DNA of 64,000 nt from Komarekiella atlantica HA4396-MV6 (GCA_019359395.1 JAHHHK010000005.1:186001-250000), one strand, 5' to 3'; positions 18,095-27,311 are shown, numbered from the stretch's first letter. A program made the numbers and translations. The notes: a model not told the origin generated them from the sequence alone.

Positions 18095-18742
18095 ATGATG
18101 CTAAAACCAGATCAACGCCTAAAATTAGATGACACAAACGACAAGCTGTTTTATGACTATCCGCGCTTTGTCACCCATGTCGATGAAGGATTCATTCAAC
18201 AGCTAACAGATTTGTATTGCGATCGCCTTCAACCCAACACACGCATACTTGATATGATGAGCAGCTGGGTTTCTCATCTACCAGAAGAGATGCAGTTTGC
18301 CCATGTTGAGGGACACGGGCTAAATGCTGAAGAACTAGCACGTAATCCCCGCTTAAATCATTACTTTGTCCAAAATATCAACGAAAATCCTCAGTTACCT
18401 TTTCCAGACCAGGATTTTGATGCCGTTCTCAACTGCGTTTCAGTGCAGTATGTGCAGTATCCAGAAGCAGTATTTTCCGAAATTCATCGGATTCTCAAAC
18501 CTGGTGGCGTTGCAATTATCAGCTTTTCTAACCGAATGTTTTTTCAAAAGGCGATTCAAGCCTGGCGTGATGCTTCAGAAGTATCTAGAGTTGAATTAGT
18601 CAAGCGCTACTTCGCCTCAGTTCCAGGATTTTCTACTCCAGAAATTATTGTGCATAAGTCAACAGCGCCAGCTGTTTTACAGTGGTTGGGTGCAGCCGGA
18701 GGCGATCCGTTTTATGCTGCGATCGCTCACCGTATTCAGTAG
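18095..18742 (+). CDS. SAM-dependent methyltransferase (type 11)
   Basis: About 215 residues of class I methyltransferase fold. The SAM-binding motif I is divergent (TRILDMMSSWVSHLP instead of D.G.G.G), while FPDQDFDAVLNCVSVQYV (motif II/III) and EIHRILKPGGVAIISFSNRMF (motif post-III) are well kept. The substrate is unknown. The reading frame is open further upstream to 18017, but the N-terminus before MMLKPDQRL is poor, so I choose the ATG at 18095; the second ATG at 18098 is equally possible. Flanked by intergenic DNA on both sides. Confidence 0.8.
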   Translation: MMLKPDQRLKLDDTNDKLFYDYPRFVTHVDEGFIQQLTDLYCDRLQPNTRILDMMSSWVSHLPEEMQFAHVEGHGLNAEELARNPRLNHYFVQNINENPQLPFPDQDFDAVLNCVSVQYVQYPEAVFSEIHRILKPGGVAIISFSNRMFFQKAIQAWRDASEVSRVELVKRYFASVPGFSTPEIIVHKSTAPAVLQWLGAAGGDPFYAAIAHRIQ

Positions 18743-19085
18743 TGCTGAGTTGTGAGTGCTGTTAGCGGTAGCGGGGCGTTTAGCCCGTACTGAGTCTTGA
18801 GTTCTGAGTAGTGATTTACCCTGCCCCGGTTGCTGAGTTTCGACTACGCTCAACTGCCGCGCAGTCGTAAAGCCTGCGGCATAGCTGCGCCTAGGCGCAG
18901 GCTCTCGTAGAGAAGCACTGCCCCCCTACTCCCCCTGCTTCCCTTGCCTGCCTCCTCCAATTAATTACAAAGCTAGAAAATAACTCTAAATAGCCAACAA
19001 TAATTATCAAAAAGTAAATTTTCTGGGTATAACTGACAGCAGCGCAGATAATTGCCTAAAAGCTCAAGATAAAGAGAACTCAGAG
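18743..19085. other. Intergenic region with dispersed repeats
   Basis: The left part (18764-18788) is a GCGGTAGCGGGGCGTTTAGC element found again at 41178-41200. Next comes a nested palindrome (18855-18915) with GCCTGCGGC/GCGCAGGC arms and the TTCTCTACGAGAG-type core shared with 45483 and 54443. A C-rich tract (CCCCCCTACTCCCCCTGC) follows, of the kind also present at 30130 and 58385. The last 120 bases are AT-rich and carry the promoter side of the lipoprotein gene. No coding sequence was supported. Confidence 0.6.
18764..18788. repeat. GCGGTAGCGGGGCGTTTAGC dispersed repeat, copy 1
   Basis: The sequence GCGGTAGCGGGGCGTTTAGC with the flanking GTGCTG/TACTGAG matches 41178-41200 almost exactly. 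A related variant, GCGTAGTGGGGCGTAGCCTG, is read inside the mannosidase gene at 33960-33980. Confidence 0.7.
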
Positions 19086-19595
19086 ATGATTTTAATCCGG
19101 AAGCGTAGAATTTTAGCTGCTTTATTGCTCTCAGTTGTACTACTAACCACAGCTTGTACTCCAAAAGCACCCGGACGTTTTGACCAGGCGCAACAAGAAA
19201 GCAGCCGACAAAAGAGTGGCCAAGCGGTTGCCAAGAACGCAACTCAAGGCCAGAAATTTAATAAATTCTTCCCATCTACTGGAGCTGGCTACCAGTCCGT
19301 CTATACGCAAGAGAAAACAGGTTTTGCTGAAGCGAAGTTGAAGAAAGATGGCAAAGATTTAGCGATGCTGTCTATTTCTGATACTACTAGCACACCAGAT
19401 ACAGCGGCAAAGTTCTCGAAGAGTACCAAAAAAATTGGTGGTTATCCAGCGGTAGAACAAGGTAAGACACAAACTGCTGTTTTGGTAGGTAAGTACCAAG
19501 TGAAAGTACTATCTCGCTCACCATCATTTACAGCGAGCGATCGCGCTAATTGGATAAGTAAATTTAATCTTGATGGTCTAGCCAAACTGAAATAA
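19086..19595 (+). CDS. Putative lipoprotein, 169 aa
   Basis: An exported lipoprotein by its N-terminus: basic start (ILIRKRR), hydrophobic core (ILAALLLSVVLL) and lipobox LTTAC with cysteine at about residue 24. The mature part is Lys/Ser/Thr-rich and forms a small alpha/beta domain of unknown function (KLKKDGKDLAMLSISDT, KIGGYPAVEQGKTQTAVLV). Similar proteins with this G-Y-P-A-V pattern in cyanobacteria have no assigned role that I know. The gene is followed after 45 bases by 19641-20528 on the same strand, so the two may be co-transcribed. Confidence 0.8.
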   Translation: MILIRKRRILAALLLSVVLLTTACTPKAPGRFDQAQQESSRQKSGQAVAKNATQGQKFNKFFPSTGAGYQSVYTQEKTGFAEAKLKKDGKDLAMLSISDTTSTPDTAAKFSKSTKKIGGYPAVEQGKTQTAVLVGKYQVKVLSRSPSFTASDRANWISKFNLDGLAKLK

Positions 19596-19640
19596 TCTCA
19601 ACTACGAATATTCAAATAACAAAACCGATAGGAGATTTTT

Positions 19641-20528
19641 GTGAGCAAATCGATTTTTGAGTTGGTTGATGAACTCCCAACCAACAACTTGACCATTTCT
19701 ATGTTGAAATCCCTCGATTTTGTTGCTCCTGGTGAATGGCAAAATACTGTTGGCTTTGTCAACACCATCAAAACTGTTACTGGCGAAACCGACGAAGACT
19801 TAATTCAGCAAATTGGCGAACGAGCGATTTATCTTTACAACGATCGCTCTCAAGGATATCAAACAGCCTTGTGGCTTTATCAAACTGTTGATAGTACAGA
19901 TAAAGTTCTTGGTGCAGCAGCTTTAGCTAACAAAGTCGGTGAGAAAATTCCTCTTTTGGGTTTTTTAAATTCTGTCACTCCCAAACCAGATAAAGCTCAA
20001 ACCATTGATTTGATATTGAAATTAGTCGCTGAATTAGTAGCTTTCTGCCAAATTAACGGCATTCCTGGAGACAGTATTGGCGATTTTGTCGCCTCTTTGG
20101 GTGAGTATAGTGGTGAATCACTTATTCGGATGGTGGCATTAATTTGCGTTGATGGTTTGATACCTTTAGGGCCAGACTTCATTAGCAAAGCGATATCCGG
20201 TCTTAACCAAACAAATCCCCAAGAGTTAGAAAAAAACTCGACTTTCCAAAATATTAAAGATGTGATTCCAGGCAACAATTCTGCCGGCAAGCTCAACTTT
20301 ATTGGCGAAAGCTTTGACTCTGTTAAAGGTTGGATGAGTGGTATCGTCAACGCCAATAATTTAACGCCACAAAAAGTTGTTCATCACTTGCAAGGTTTTG
20401 TAGAAATTGCTGATGACAAATTAGATTACTTAGCGGCGTTCTTGGATGTGTCAACAAATTACTACGAACATACAGGCACGCAAACTCTAGCACGTCGCTT
20501 GATTGAACGAGCTGTCGCTGAGATTTAG
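19641..20528 (+). CDS. Cyanobacterial conserved hypothetical protein, 295 aa
   Basis: I do not recognise a named family. The protein is soluble, acidic, mostly helical and leucine-rich, without signal peptide. It starts at GTG (19641) with GGAG six bases ahead, a good ribosome site that decides the start. A segment with Gly/Pro turns (LGFLNSVTPKPDKAQTIDL) divides an N-terminal helical part from the middle (IPGDSIGDFVASLGEYSG), and the C-terminus is a helix bundle (LQGFVEIADDKLDYLAAF). It lies 45 bases after the lipoprotein gene on the same strand. Function unknown. Confidence 0.75.
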   Translation: MSKSIFELVDELPTNNLTISMLKSLDFVAPGEWQNTVGFVNTIKTVTGETDEDLIQQIGERAIYLYNDRSQGYQTALWLYQTVDSTDKVLGAAALANKVGEKIPLLGFLNSVTPKPDKAQTIDLILKLVAELVAFCQINGIPGDSIGDFVASLGEYSGESLIRMVALICVDGLIPLGPDFISKAISGLNQTNPQELEKNSTFQNIKDVIPGNNSAGKLNFIGESFDSVKGWMSGIVNANNLTPQKVVHHLQGFVEIADDKLDYLAAFLDVSTNYYEHTGTQTLARRLIERAVAEI

Positions 20529-20985
20529 GTCGGTGGGTAATAGGTAATTATTTGTTACTCATTGGGATTGCGTATTATGTATTCTGGCTGTTAAGAGTCA
20601 AAAGTCCAGATTCACACTTGACTGTTGACTCTTGACTGGAGGCGGAGCTTCTTTAGCTCCGTTCTTGACTATCTTTTCTTGTGGTCGCCGCTGTGCGTAG
20701 CTTAGCTTTTGTGCAGGCTATTCCTCGAATCTCAAACAATAGCAATTATGGCAATTCGGTATTACTATCACGATTTCTACAAATGGTGATAGTGTTTATC
20801 TGTTCCGGTAAGTTGGTGATTTTGCTATGTTTAAAGTATTAACATTGCTCTTAAAGTATTTGCTATCAAAAAAATCCTAGCTTTTTGGTCAACAAGTTTT
20901 TCGCATTGCTCTCAATCCGAAGCTTTGAAACTGCAAAATCGTAAATACGCTAAAACCTCACTGGCACTGAGTCTGGACTTTACCA
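20529..20985. other. Intergenic region with heptamer repeat and hairpin
   Basis: Near 20615-20640 three heptamers run in tandem (TTGACTG, TTGACTC, TTGACTG), a short STRR-type repeat. A hairpin follows at 20643-20661 (CGGAGCT, loop TCTTT, AGCTCCG), a possible terminator for the gene ending at 20528, though only a short T-run follows. The remaining 300 bases upstream of the kinase gene show no supported gene. Confidence 0.55.
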
Positions 20986-22794
20986 ATGAGTATGGATTTT
21001 ATAGGAGAACTACTGGATGGACGCTACAAAATCCTGAAACAACTGGGTGAAGGAAACTTTGGCGAAACCTACTTAGCTAGAGATCAGAAGCGTCCCAGCA
21101 AACCTTTATGTGTAGTTAAGCGGCTCAAGCCAAAACATACTCATCCAAAGATACTGGAACTTTTTGAGCAGGAAGCAGTGATGCTAGAGAAATTAGGCGA
21201 ACATCCTCAAATTCCTCGCTTGCTAGCTCACTTTGCTGTACAAAATGAACTGTATATTATCCAAGATTACATAGAGGGAAACACTCTTAGAAAAGAAGTT
21301 GTGCGAGGAAAGCAACTTGCACAGAGTGATGTCACGAAGTTGTTGCAGGAAATTTTGGAGGTGCTAGTCTTTGTCCATCAACATAATGTCATTCACCGAG
21401 ATATTAAGCCTGAAAATGTGATGCGGTGCAGACAGGATGGCAAGCTTTTCTTGATTGACTTTGGCTCCGTTAAAGAACTTGGCACCTTCTCGATTAATCT
21501 TCGGAAGTTAATTCGTAACACTGTATTTATTGGCACTTTAGGCTATATACCCGCTGAGCAAGCCAGAGGTAAACCTCGCCTGTGCAGTGATGTCTATGCT
21601 TTAGGAATGATGGGCATTGAAGCCTTAACAGGAATTCCCCCCTATCTTCTGCACGAAGATTCCCGTACTGGGCAACCCCTCTGGCGTGACTGTGTACGAG
21701 TGAGCGATCGCTTTGCTGATATTCTAGACACAATGGTGTCTGATAACTATACTTTGCGCTATCCATCAGCAGTTGAAGCGTTGCAAGCACTCACTTCAAT
21801 TACAGTTTTGCCACCATCATCCTCGCTACTAATCTCGTCTCCATTACCTCCATCGTCAAACCTCAACTCAATGGTTGGCTCACAATTTGATCTCGATTTA
21901 TTTGAGTTTGAGAAAATTGAAGTTGAGACGACAATCTTACCTGTGCAACAATTTGAGTTTGAAATAGCTACTGTCTCTTTAAAACAATCGTTTGCTTCCA
22001 CAGCAACCTATGACATTGACCGTACTCGTGGCTTTGCTCAATGCTTTATTGAAGATCTAGGTAATGAGATCACTCTAGCGATGGTATCTATTCTTGGAGG
22101 GCAGTTCCTTATGGGTTCTCCAGACTATGAACTAGAACGATTTGATTCTGAGAGTCCACAGCATTCTGTAGCAGTCCAATCCTTTTTTATGGGTAAGTTT
22201 CCAATTACCCAAGCACAATGGCGAGCAATTGCATTGCTTCCACCAATTAATCGCGATCTTGATCCTGAGCCAGCTAATTTTAAAGGGATAAACTATCCAG
22301 TGGAGCAAGTTTCTTGGGACGATGCAGTAGAGTTTTGTGCGCGATTGTCTCAGAAAACAGGACGAGCCTATCGACTTCCTAGCGAAGCTGAGTGGGAGTA
22401 CGCTTGCCGTGCCAGAACCACTACCCCCTTTCATTTTGGTGAAACTCTCACCCCCAGCTTGGCAAACTATAACAACAATATCTACAATGCTGGCTCTCAA
22501 AGGACGAATTATGGGCAAACGAGCTTAGTAGGAAGTTTTCCAGCAAATGCCTTTGGGTTATACGATATGCATGGGAATGTGTGGGAATGGTGCGCGGATC
22601 ACTGGCACGACAATTATGAAGGCGCACCCTTTGATAGTAGTGCATGGTTGTCTGACGATGATGGTCAGTCTCGTTTGGTTCGAGGCGGTTCTTGGAAAAA
22701 TTCTTTAAGGTTATGTCGTTCTGCTTATCGCAGTTGGAATCCTCAAGATGGCCGGGGAAACCTTCTCGGTTTTCGGATTGCAGTCTCTTTTTAG
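20986..22794 (+). CDS. Ser/Thr protein kinase fused to a formylglycine-generating-enzyme-like (SUMF1/EgtB) domain
   Basis: A 602-residue fusion. The N-terminal Hanks-type kinase (about 12-280) is complete: Gly loop GEGNFGETYLA (21-31), VVKRL with lysine K45, HRDIKPENV with catalytic D139, and DFG at 158-160. An STP-rich linker (about 270-300) leads to a C-terminal FGE-sulfatase-type domain (about 365-600) with MGSPDYELERFDSESP, LPSEAEWEYACR, HGNVWEWCADHW, RGGSWKN and GFRIAVSF. The domain is of a non-catalytic or iron-dependent type widely fused to kinases in cyanobacteria; its activity here is unknown. The kinase may sense or modify proteins on the same pathway. ATG at 20986. Confidence 0.9.
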   Translation: MSMDFIGELLDGRYKILKQLGEGNFGETYLARDQKRPSKPLCVVKRLKPKHTHPKILELFEQEAVMLEKLGEHPQIPRLLAHFAVQNELYIIQDYIEGNTLRKEVVRGKQLAQSDVTKLLQEILEVLVFVHQHNVIHRDIKPENVMRCRQDGKLFLIDFGSVKELGTFSINLRKLIRNTVFIGTLGYIPAEQARGKPRLCSDVYALGMMGIEALTGIPPYLLHEDSRTGQPLWRDCVRVSDRFADILDTMVSDNYTLRYPSAVEALQALTSITVLPPSSSLLISSPLPPSSNLNSMVGSQFDLDLFEFEKIEVETTILPVQQFEFEIATVSLKQSFASTATYDIDRTRGFAQCFIEDLGNEITLAMVSILGGQFLMGSPDYELERFDSESPQHSVAVQSFFMGKFPITQAQWRAIALLPPINRDLDPEPANFKGINYPVEQVSWDDAVEFCARLSQKTGRAYRLPSEAEWEYACRARTTTPFHFGETLTPSLANYNNNIYNAGSQRTNYGQTSLVGSFPANAFGLYDMHGNVWEWCADHWHDNYEGAPFDSSAWLSDDDGQSRLVRGGSWKNSLRLCRSAYRSWNPQDGRGNLLGFRIAVSF

Positions 22795-22918
22795 AATATA
22801 CGTTCTTCGGAAGCCTGTAGAAAAGTTTCATGGAACGTCTCTAGATTTGATTAGATGGTTGTCTTAGCCAGCAGGTCATAAACTGTCGAACATTTTGGCT
22901 TGCATTGTGATTACATCA

Positions 22919-22947
22919 GTAGAGACGTTGCATTGCAACGTCTCTAC
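22919..22947. repeat. Perfect 29-base palindrome (GAGACG family)
   Basis: Arms GTAGAGACGTTGCA and TGCAACGTCTCTAC are perfect 14-base complements around one T. The element lies between two convergent genes and may end transcription from both sides. Members of the same family with other centres lie at 52178-52205 and 63690-63738, and degenerate ones near 4736 and 15993. Confidence 0.75.
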
Positions 22948-22988
22948 ATGTTGTGTCTGTCACATTCTTTTTTTAATTGGTATTATAA

Positions 22989-25900
22989 TTACGAATTACT
23001 CTCCTGTGGAGCTTGTGCAATTGCTGTCAACTTAGCCAAGGACTTAGCTACTGCTATAGCTTGTTCCGATGTCTGATTAGCGATACTTGCGACTTCTAGA
23101 AGAGATTGGCTAGCAGCAGTTGAAGTTTCTGCTTGGTTTGTAACTGCTTGAGTTAGTTCCTCAATTAGTGCATTCACTTGGGTGCTGATGACGTTGATTT
23201 GATTAAGTTTTTGCTGAGTTTCTGCCGCTCCCTTAGTCCCAGCGATCGCCTGTTCTTTTCCAGCCTCCATTAATGCTACGATTTCGTTATTTGCTGTGTG
23301 AATCTCTGCTACTAGGGATTGAATTTCTGCAATGTCGCCATCTAATTGCTGCGCTAGGTAAAGGGCTTGTTCAGCCATAGAAGCATCTTCACCAGCTCCA
23401 CCAGTACGGGCTGCTTCTAGGGCAATCTTCATGACATGGAATTTGATCTGTGATGTCACCTGAGCGATCAGGCTCACTCCTTGCAAGAGCTTTTGGGAAG
23501 GCTGATCTAGGCGCTTCGCTCTCGCGGCAGCTTCTATAACTGTTGCTCGGATTGCCCAAATACTGTCTCCAGTCTGGTTCATCCCCTCTAGCCCGTCTTT
23601 TAACGTGTGATTAAGTCGCTGCTCTTGGCGTTCAGCTTGTTGGAGACAGAGGAGCATTTCTTGAGCCGAATTAGCCAAGGCTTGAATTTGATTGTAGGCA
23701 GATGTCACAGACTCCATCTGGCTGAGTGTCTCAGAGGAGAGAGTTTCAACAACAGTTTCACTATCCCTCAATAGTTCTGATGCTTGATACTGGAGTGCTT
23801 CTTTTTGTTGTTGCTGCTCGTAAAAGGCGGATTCAACAGATTCATACGCGTGTTCTACCTGGTCTAGGAGCCTAGCATGGTCAAGAGCAAATCCCACTTG
23901 CATGGCTAACTGAGCGAGCAAATCAATCTCAGACTGCTGCCACTCTCTAGGTGCAGAACACTGATGGGCAATCAGTAAACCAAATAACTGGTCATCTTTG
24001 AGAATGGGTGCAACCAGATTCGCCTTCACCGCAAAGGGTTCGAGTTGACTGATATGACAAGCGCTCAGTCCTGCTTCATAAATATTGTTGGTTGCTTTAA
24101 CTCTGCCTGCTTGATACTGTTCAACATAGCCTTCAGTAAAACAAGGGTCTTTAATTTTGGCTCGCAATGCTCTAGGAAAGCCTGGAAGTACTGATTCAGC
24201 AATAACTGTGCCATACCAGTTGGAATCAAAGCTATAGACAAGCACTCGGTCAGTACTGATTGCTTTGCGGATTTCGTCAACGGTGGTTCTAAGTACATCT
24301 TCTTCGTTGAGCGATCGCCGAATTCGTTTGGTAATATCTGCAATTAAATGGGTTTGCATCCCTTCAGCATCAATGCGTTGGAGCAGTCTGGCATGATCAA
24401 GGGCAAATCCCACTTGCATGGCTAACTGAGAAAATAAATCAATTTCAAACTGTCGCCACTCTCTAGGTGCAGAACACTGATGGGCAACCAATAAACCAAA
24501 TAACTGGTCATCTTTGAGAATAGGTGCAACCAGATTTGCCTTTACCGCAAAGGGTTCGAGTTGACTGATATGACAAGCGCTCAGTCCTGCTTCATAAATA
24601 TTGTTGGTTGCCCGAACTCGACCTGCTTGATACTGTTCAACATAGCCTTCAGCAAAACAAGGGTCTTTGATGTTAGCCCGCAATGCTTTAGGAAAGCCTG
24701 GAAGCACTGCTTCAGCAATCACAGTACCATACCAATTGGAATCAAAGCCATAGACTAGTACTCGGTCAGTAATGATTGCTTTGCGGATTTCGTCAACAGT
24801 GATTTTAAGTACATCTTCTTCGTTGAGCGATCGCCGAATTCGCTTGGTAATGTCGATAATTAATTGGGCTTGGTCGGCTCTGGTATCTATCTGTTCTACA
24901 AGTCTGGCATGGTCGAGAGCAAATCCTACCTGCGTGGCGATTTGAGCGAACAAATTAATCTCAGATTGTTGCCAGAAACGGGGTGCAGAGCACTGATGTC
25001 CAATTAGCAAGCTAAATAGCTGGTTATCTTTGAAGATAGGTGCAATGAGATTTGCTTTGACTGCAAATCGCTCCAATAACCCGATATGACAATCTTGAAG
25101 GTTAGCTTGATAAATATCGTTGATCGCTCGGACGCGCCCCTGGCGGTACTGTTCGACATACCCCCCTTCAAAACAGGGATCTGAGACGGTCGCCCACAAA
25201 GTCTTTGGTAAACCGGGTGCTACTGCTTCTTCTATAAACGTTCCACTCCCACGGTCGTCAAGGCGAAAGATGACCACGCGGTCTATTTTGAAAGCTTCGC
25301 GAACTTGTTCGACGGTTGTTCTCAGAACATCTTCTTCTGAAAGTGCTTCCTGAATGCGACGAGTAACGTTCATTAATAACTGAGAACGCTCGGCTTCAAC
25401 TTCTTGTTTCCAGACCAAGTCTGGCAACTGCTCTTGTAGCAGGTTAATATTTGCCTGTAGCGTTACCAGTTCATCTTGGTCAGCAACGTGAGTTAGAGTT
25501 CCTACTTCTTCTCGTCGTAGTCTATTTACTAAAGCAGTAGAAATGTTGGCAGCAGATAGAACTTGACGAGTGGCACGATTTGCCAGGTAAGCAGCGATCG
25601 CACCTGCTGTTAAAGCTATCACCCCAGTCTCAAGTAATAGGGATGAATTGTGTTTGTTGAGCGCAAGTTCAACTTCTTGGAGATCTGTCTTACTACTTGT
25701 AAATCTAGCTTGGGTGATCTGCCTGGTAATGGATTGACTACCAAGGTAGCTAGCTATCCCAACTGTCAGCACCGGGAGCATAGTTAAGGCGATCGCCCAA
25801 ACTGTTGCTTTAGACTTCAAGCTCCATTGCTGCTGAGGCAAAAGAGACTCTGAACGGCTTGCGGAACTATTGAGTTTTGTCATACGCCTATCAAGTCTAC

Positions 25901-25994
25901 TGTAGGAATTACTCTTAGCAGCTTTGTCTCGGCAAGCAACAGAGCTAGTGGTAGCGCTATTGCTATTAGATTTATCAAAGGAAGGCTGAGTCAT
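22989..25994 (-). CDS. Membrane chemoreceptor-like protein with three tandem DXCF-type cyanobacteriochrome GAF domains
   Basis: About 1001 residues from the ATG at 25994, which has GAGG upstream; an earlier GTG has no ribosome site. The order is a polar N-terminus, two membrane helices (about 65-86 and 123-140), a HAMP-like stretch, GAF1, GAF2 and GAF3, then a long helical C-terminus. Each GAF carries DPCF (cysteines near 274, 446, 618) and CH (near 302, 474, 646), the pair that binds bilin in DXCF-type photoreceptors. The C-terminal half resembles a methyl-accepting signalling domain, but the tip is atypical (KIALEAARTGGAGEDASMAE). No CheA, CheW or motor genes are adjacent. A light-tuned chemoreceptor for phototaxis is the likeliest role; bilin binding is inferred, not shown. 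Confidence 0.82.
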   Translation of the reverse strand: MTQPSFDKSNSNSATTSSVACRDKAAKSNSYSRLDRRMTKLNSSASRSESLLPQQQWSLKSKATVWAIALTMLPVLTVGIASYLGSQSITRQITQARFTSSKTDLQEVELALNKHNSSLLLETGVIALTAGAIAAYLANRATRQVLSAANISTALVNRLRREEVGTLTHVADQDELVTLQANINLLQEQLPDLVWKQEVEAERSQLLMNVTRRIQEALSEEDVLRTTVEQVREAFKIDRVVIFRLDDRGSGTFIEEAVAPGLPKTLWATVSDPCFEGGYVEQYRQGRVRAINDIYQANLQDCHIGLLERFAVKANLIAPIFKDNQLFSLLIGHQCSAPRFWQQSEINLFAQIATQVGFALDHARLVEQIDTRADQAQLIIDITKRIRRSLNEEDVLKITVDEIRKAIITDRVLVYGFDSNWYGTVIAEAVLPGFPKALRANIKDPCFAEGYVEQYQAGRVRATNNIYEAGLSACHISQLEPFAVKANLVAPILKDDQLFGLLVAHQCSAPREWRQFEIDLFSQLAMQVGFALDHARLLQRIDAEGMQTHLIADITKRIRRSLNEEDVLRTTVDEIRKAISTDRVLVYSFDSNWYGTVIAESVLPGFPRALRAKIKDPCFTEGYVEQYQAGRVKATNNIYEAGLSACHISQLEPFAVKANLVAPILKDDQLFGLLIAHQCSAPREWQQSEIDLLAQLAMQVGFALDHARLLDQVEHAYESVESAFYEQQQQKEALQYQASELLRDSETVVETLSSETLSQMESVTSAYNQIQALANSAQEMLLCLQQAERQEQRLNHTLKDGLEGMNQTGDSIWAIRATVIEAAARAKRLDQPSQKLLQGVSLIAQVTSQIKFHVMKIALEAARTGGAGEDASMAEQALYLAQQLDGDIAEIQSLVAEIHTANNEIVALMEAGKEQAIAGTKGAAETQQKLNQINVISTQVNALIEELTQAVTNQAETSTAASQSLLEVASIANQTSEQAIAVAKSLAKLTAIAQAPQESNS

Positions 25995-26154
25995 GGATAA
26001 AACCTCGCCAAGATAAATTGGCACAGCTAGATTGAGTATATCTGCTTTGCAAATCGGTGATGAAATGTCGAGGCGTAATATCCCTAATTAATTCGCCAAT
26101 CTTCCTCATGAATTGCGTACACCAGCACGCATGAAAATCTATTGTCACAAGGTG

Positions 26155-26874
26155 CTATTGAGGCAAACGTAGATTTGCTGCGATCGCATATAAATAAGGT
26201 TGAAAAATCGCCAAATTTTCTAGTTTTTCAAACTTACCTGTTTGCGAACCTGGGTCAAAGGCAGTGGTCATTACGTAAAGTGTAGTACCATCAAAGACAA
26301 CATGATTAATATGTTGCTCTTGTACTCCACCTTGTTGTTTGACTCCAGTAAACCCATAGCGGATTCCCTGAAGCCTACCAATAGTTACTGGTTGTGCAGG
26401 ATAGACTGAAAAAACTATCTGATTTCCATATTCACTCTGACGATCTTTCAATAAAACAGTGTAATAGTCTGCAACCCAAGCCTTGAGTGCTGTTAATACT
26501 TGGCTTTGATACGTGGTTTGGTATTCTACCTTAGAACTAGGTGGAATCCCTGCTGCTACCAACTTCTTTTGAAAATCCTGATTGTTTGCTAGCGGATAAA
26601 CTCCGATCTCAACCGTACCCAAAAGTTCTTCTTTAGAAGAGACACACAACAAGGGTGCATTTCCCTCACAAGCAGCGACTTGCCAGCCAGTTGGGGCAGC
26701 AGTGTTTCCCAAGATTTTCTTCCAGATATTTCCATCACTAGGGCTAGGAAGCTCTACCACGGCTGAGGGTTGTACCACTTTAGTGGTAGAAAAGTAAGGG
26801 AGAATCAACTTTGCTCCCAGAGGGATTAAAACAAATAAAATAAAACCTATTAAAAGATGGTATACTCGCAGCAT
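26155..26874 (-). CDS. Membrane-anchored hypothetical protein, 239 aa
   Basis: The N-terminal helix (LLIGFILFVLIPLGAKLILPYF, about 6-28) anchors the protein or acts as an uncleaved signal, leaving the rest outside the cytoplasm. The body has a Gly/Ser-rich beta-type pattern with a possible disulfide (ACEGNAPLLC) and the segments PTGWQVAACEG and GFTGVKQQGGVQE. I do not recognise the family; similar exported proteins occur in cyanobacteria without a known function. It lies 160 bases upstream of the receptor gene on the same strand; co-transcription is possible but not evident. ATG start at 26874. Confidence 0.7.
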   Translation of the reverse strand: MLRVYHLLIGFILFVLIPLGAKLILPYFSTTKVVQPSAVVELPSPSDGNIWKKILGNTAAPTGWQVAACEGNAPLLCVSSKEELLGTVEIGVYPLANNQDFQKKLVAAGIPPSSKVEYQTTYQSQVLTALKAWVADYYTVLLKDRQSEYGNQIVFSVYPAQPVTIGRLQGIRYGFTGVKQQGGVQEQHINHVVFDGTTLYVMTTAFDPGSQTGKFEKLENLAIFQPYLYAIAANLRLPQ

Positions 26875-27233
26875 TTTTCCTGAAAATCCATAACTAAAAA
26901 TTGTAACTTTATGGGTATACAGAAAAATACGTCTGCATTACTTAATTTTACTTAAATTGGTATATACAGGACTACTATTGGATTTTTGAAATATACATAG
27001 ACTGGGCATTGACCACTTAGCTCTATTAAGGTAGTGAAAAATCCGCTTTATCGGTACAATTAGTCAGTGATTTCACTTAGTGCCTTAGTGTCTTTGTGAA
27101 CCAGCGCTGTAGGCGGGTTTCCCAACCTAGGCGACTGGTGAACCCGGAGGGTGGTTAATTAAATTAATTTTTGTTACCACAGAGGCACAGAGGCACTAAG
27201 AACATGAAATGTTCTATGCAGGAGCCTAAAAAG
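26875..27233. other. Intergenic region with an inverted repeat of GAGGCACTAAG type
   Basis: Between 27080 and 27205 there is an imperfect inverted repeat: CTTAGTGCCTTAGTGTC on the left and CAGAGGCACTAAG on the right, enclosing a GC-rich hairpin with GAACCAGCGC and GCGACTGGTGAAC. The element resembles short Nostoc-type intergenic repeats rather than a gene. The remainder is AT-rich with nothing supported. Confidence 0.55.
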
Positions 27234-27311
27234 ATGAAAGAAGTGAGATGGAATTCTGAAGAGATGTTGGCTGGATATCAAATCGAAAGGCAATATTTGC
27301 TGGGACTTTAA
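27234..27311 (+). CDS. Possible 25-residue small protein abutting rpsU
   Basis: An ATG at 27234 has AGGAG nine bases upstream and opens a 25-codon frame (MKEVRWNSEEMLAGYQIERQ then YLLGL), whose TAA ends one base before the rpsU stop codon on the other strand. Composition is polar and helical. No homologue is known to me. A chance frame is a real possibility at this length, so it is listed mainly because the ribosome site is good. Confidence 0.25.
   Translation: MKEVRWNSEEMLAGYQIERQYLLGL

Noticed and set aside
17836-18132. 98-residue plus-strand frame upstream of the methyltransferase
   Set aside because: It overlaps the methyltransferase in another frame and its sequence lacks any family likeness or ribosome site.
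24065-24343. Frames inside the receptor GAF region
   Set aside because: They are frame-shifted or antisense copies of the receptor gene.
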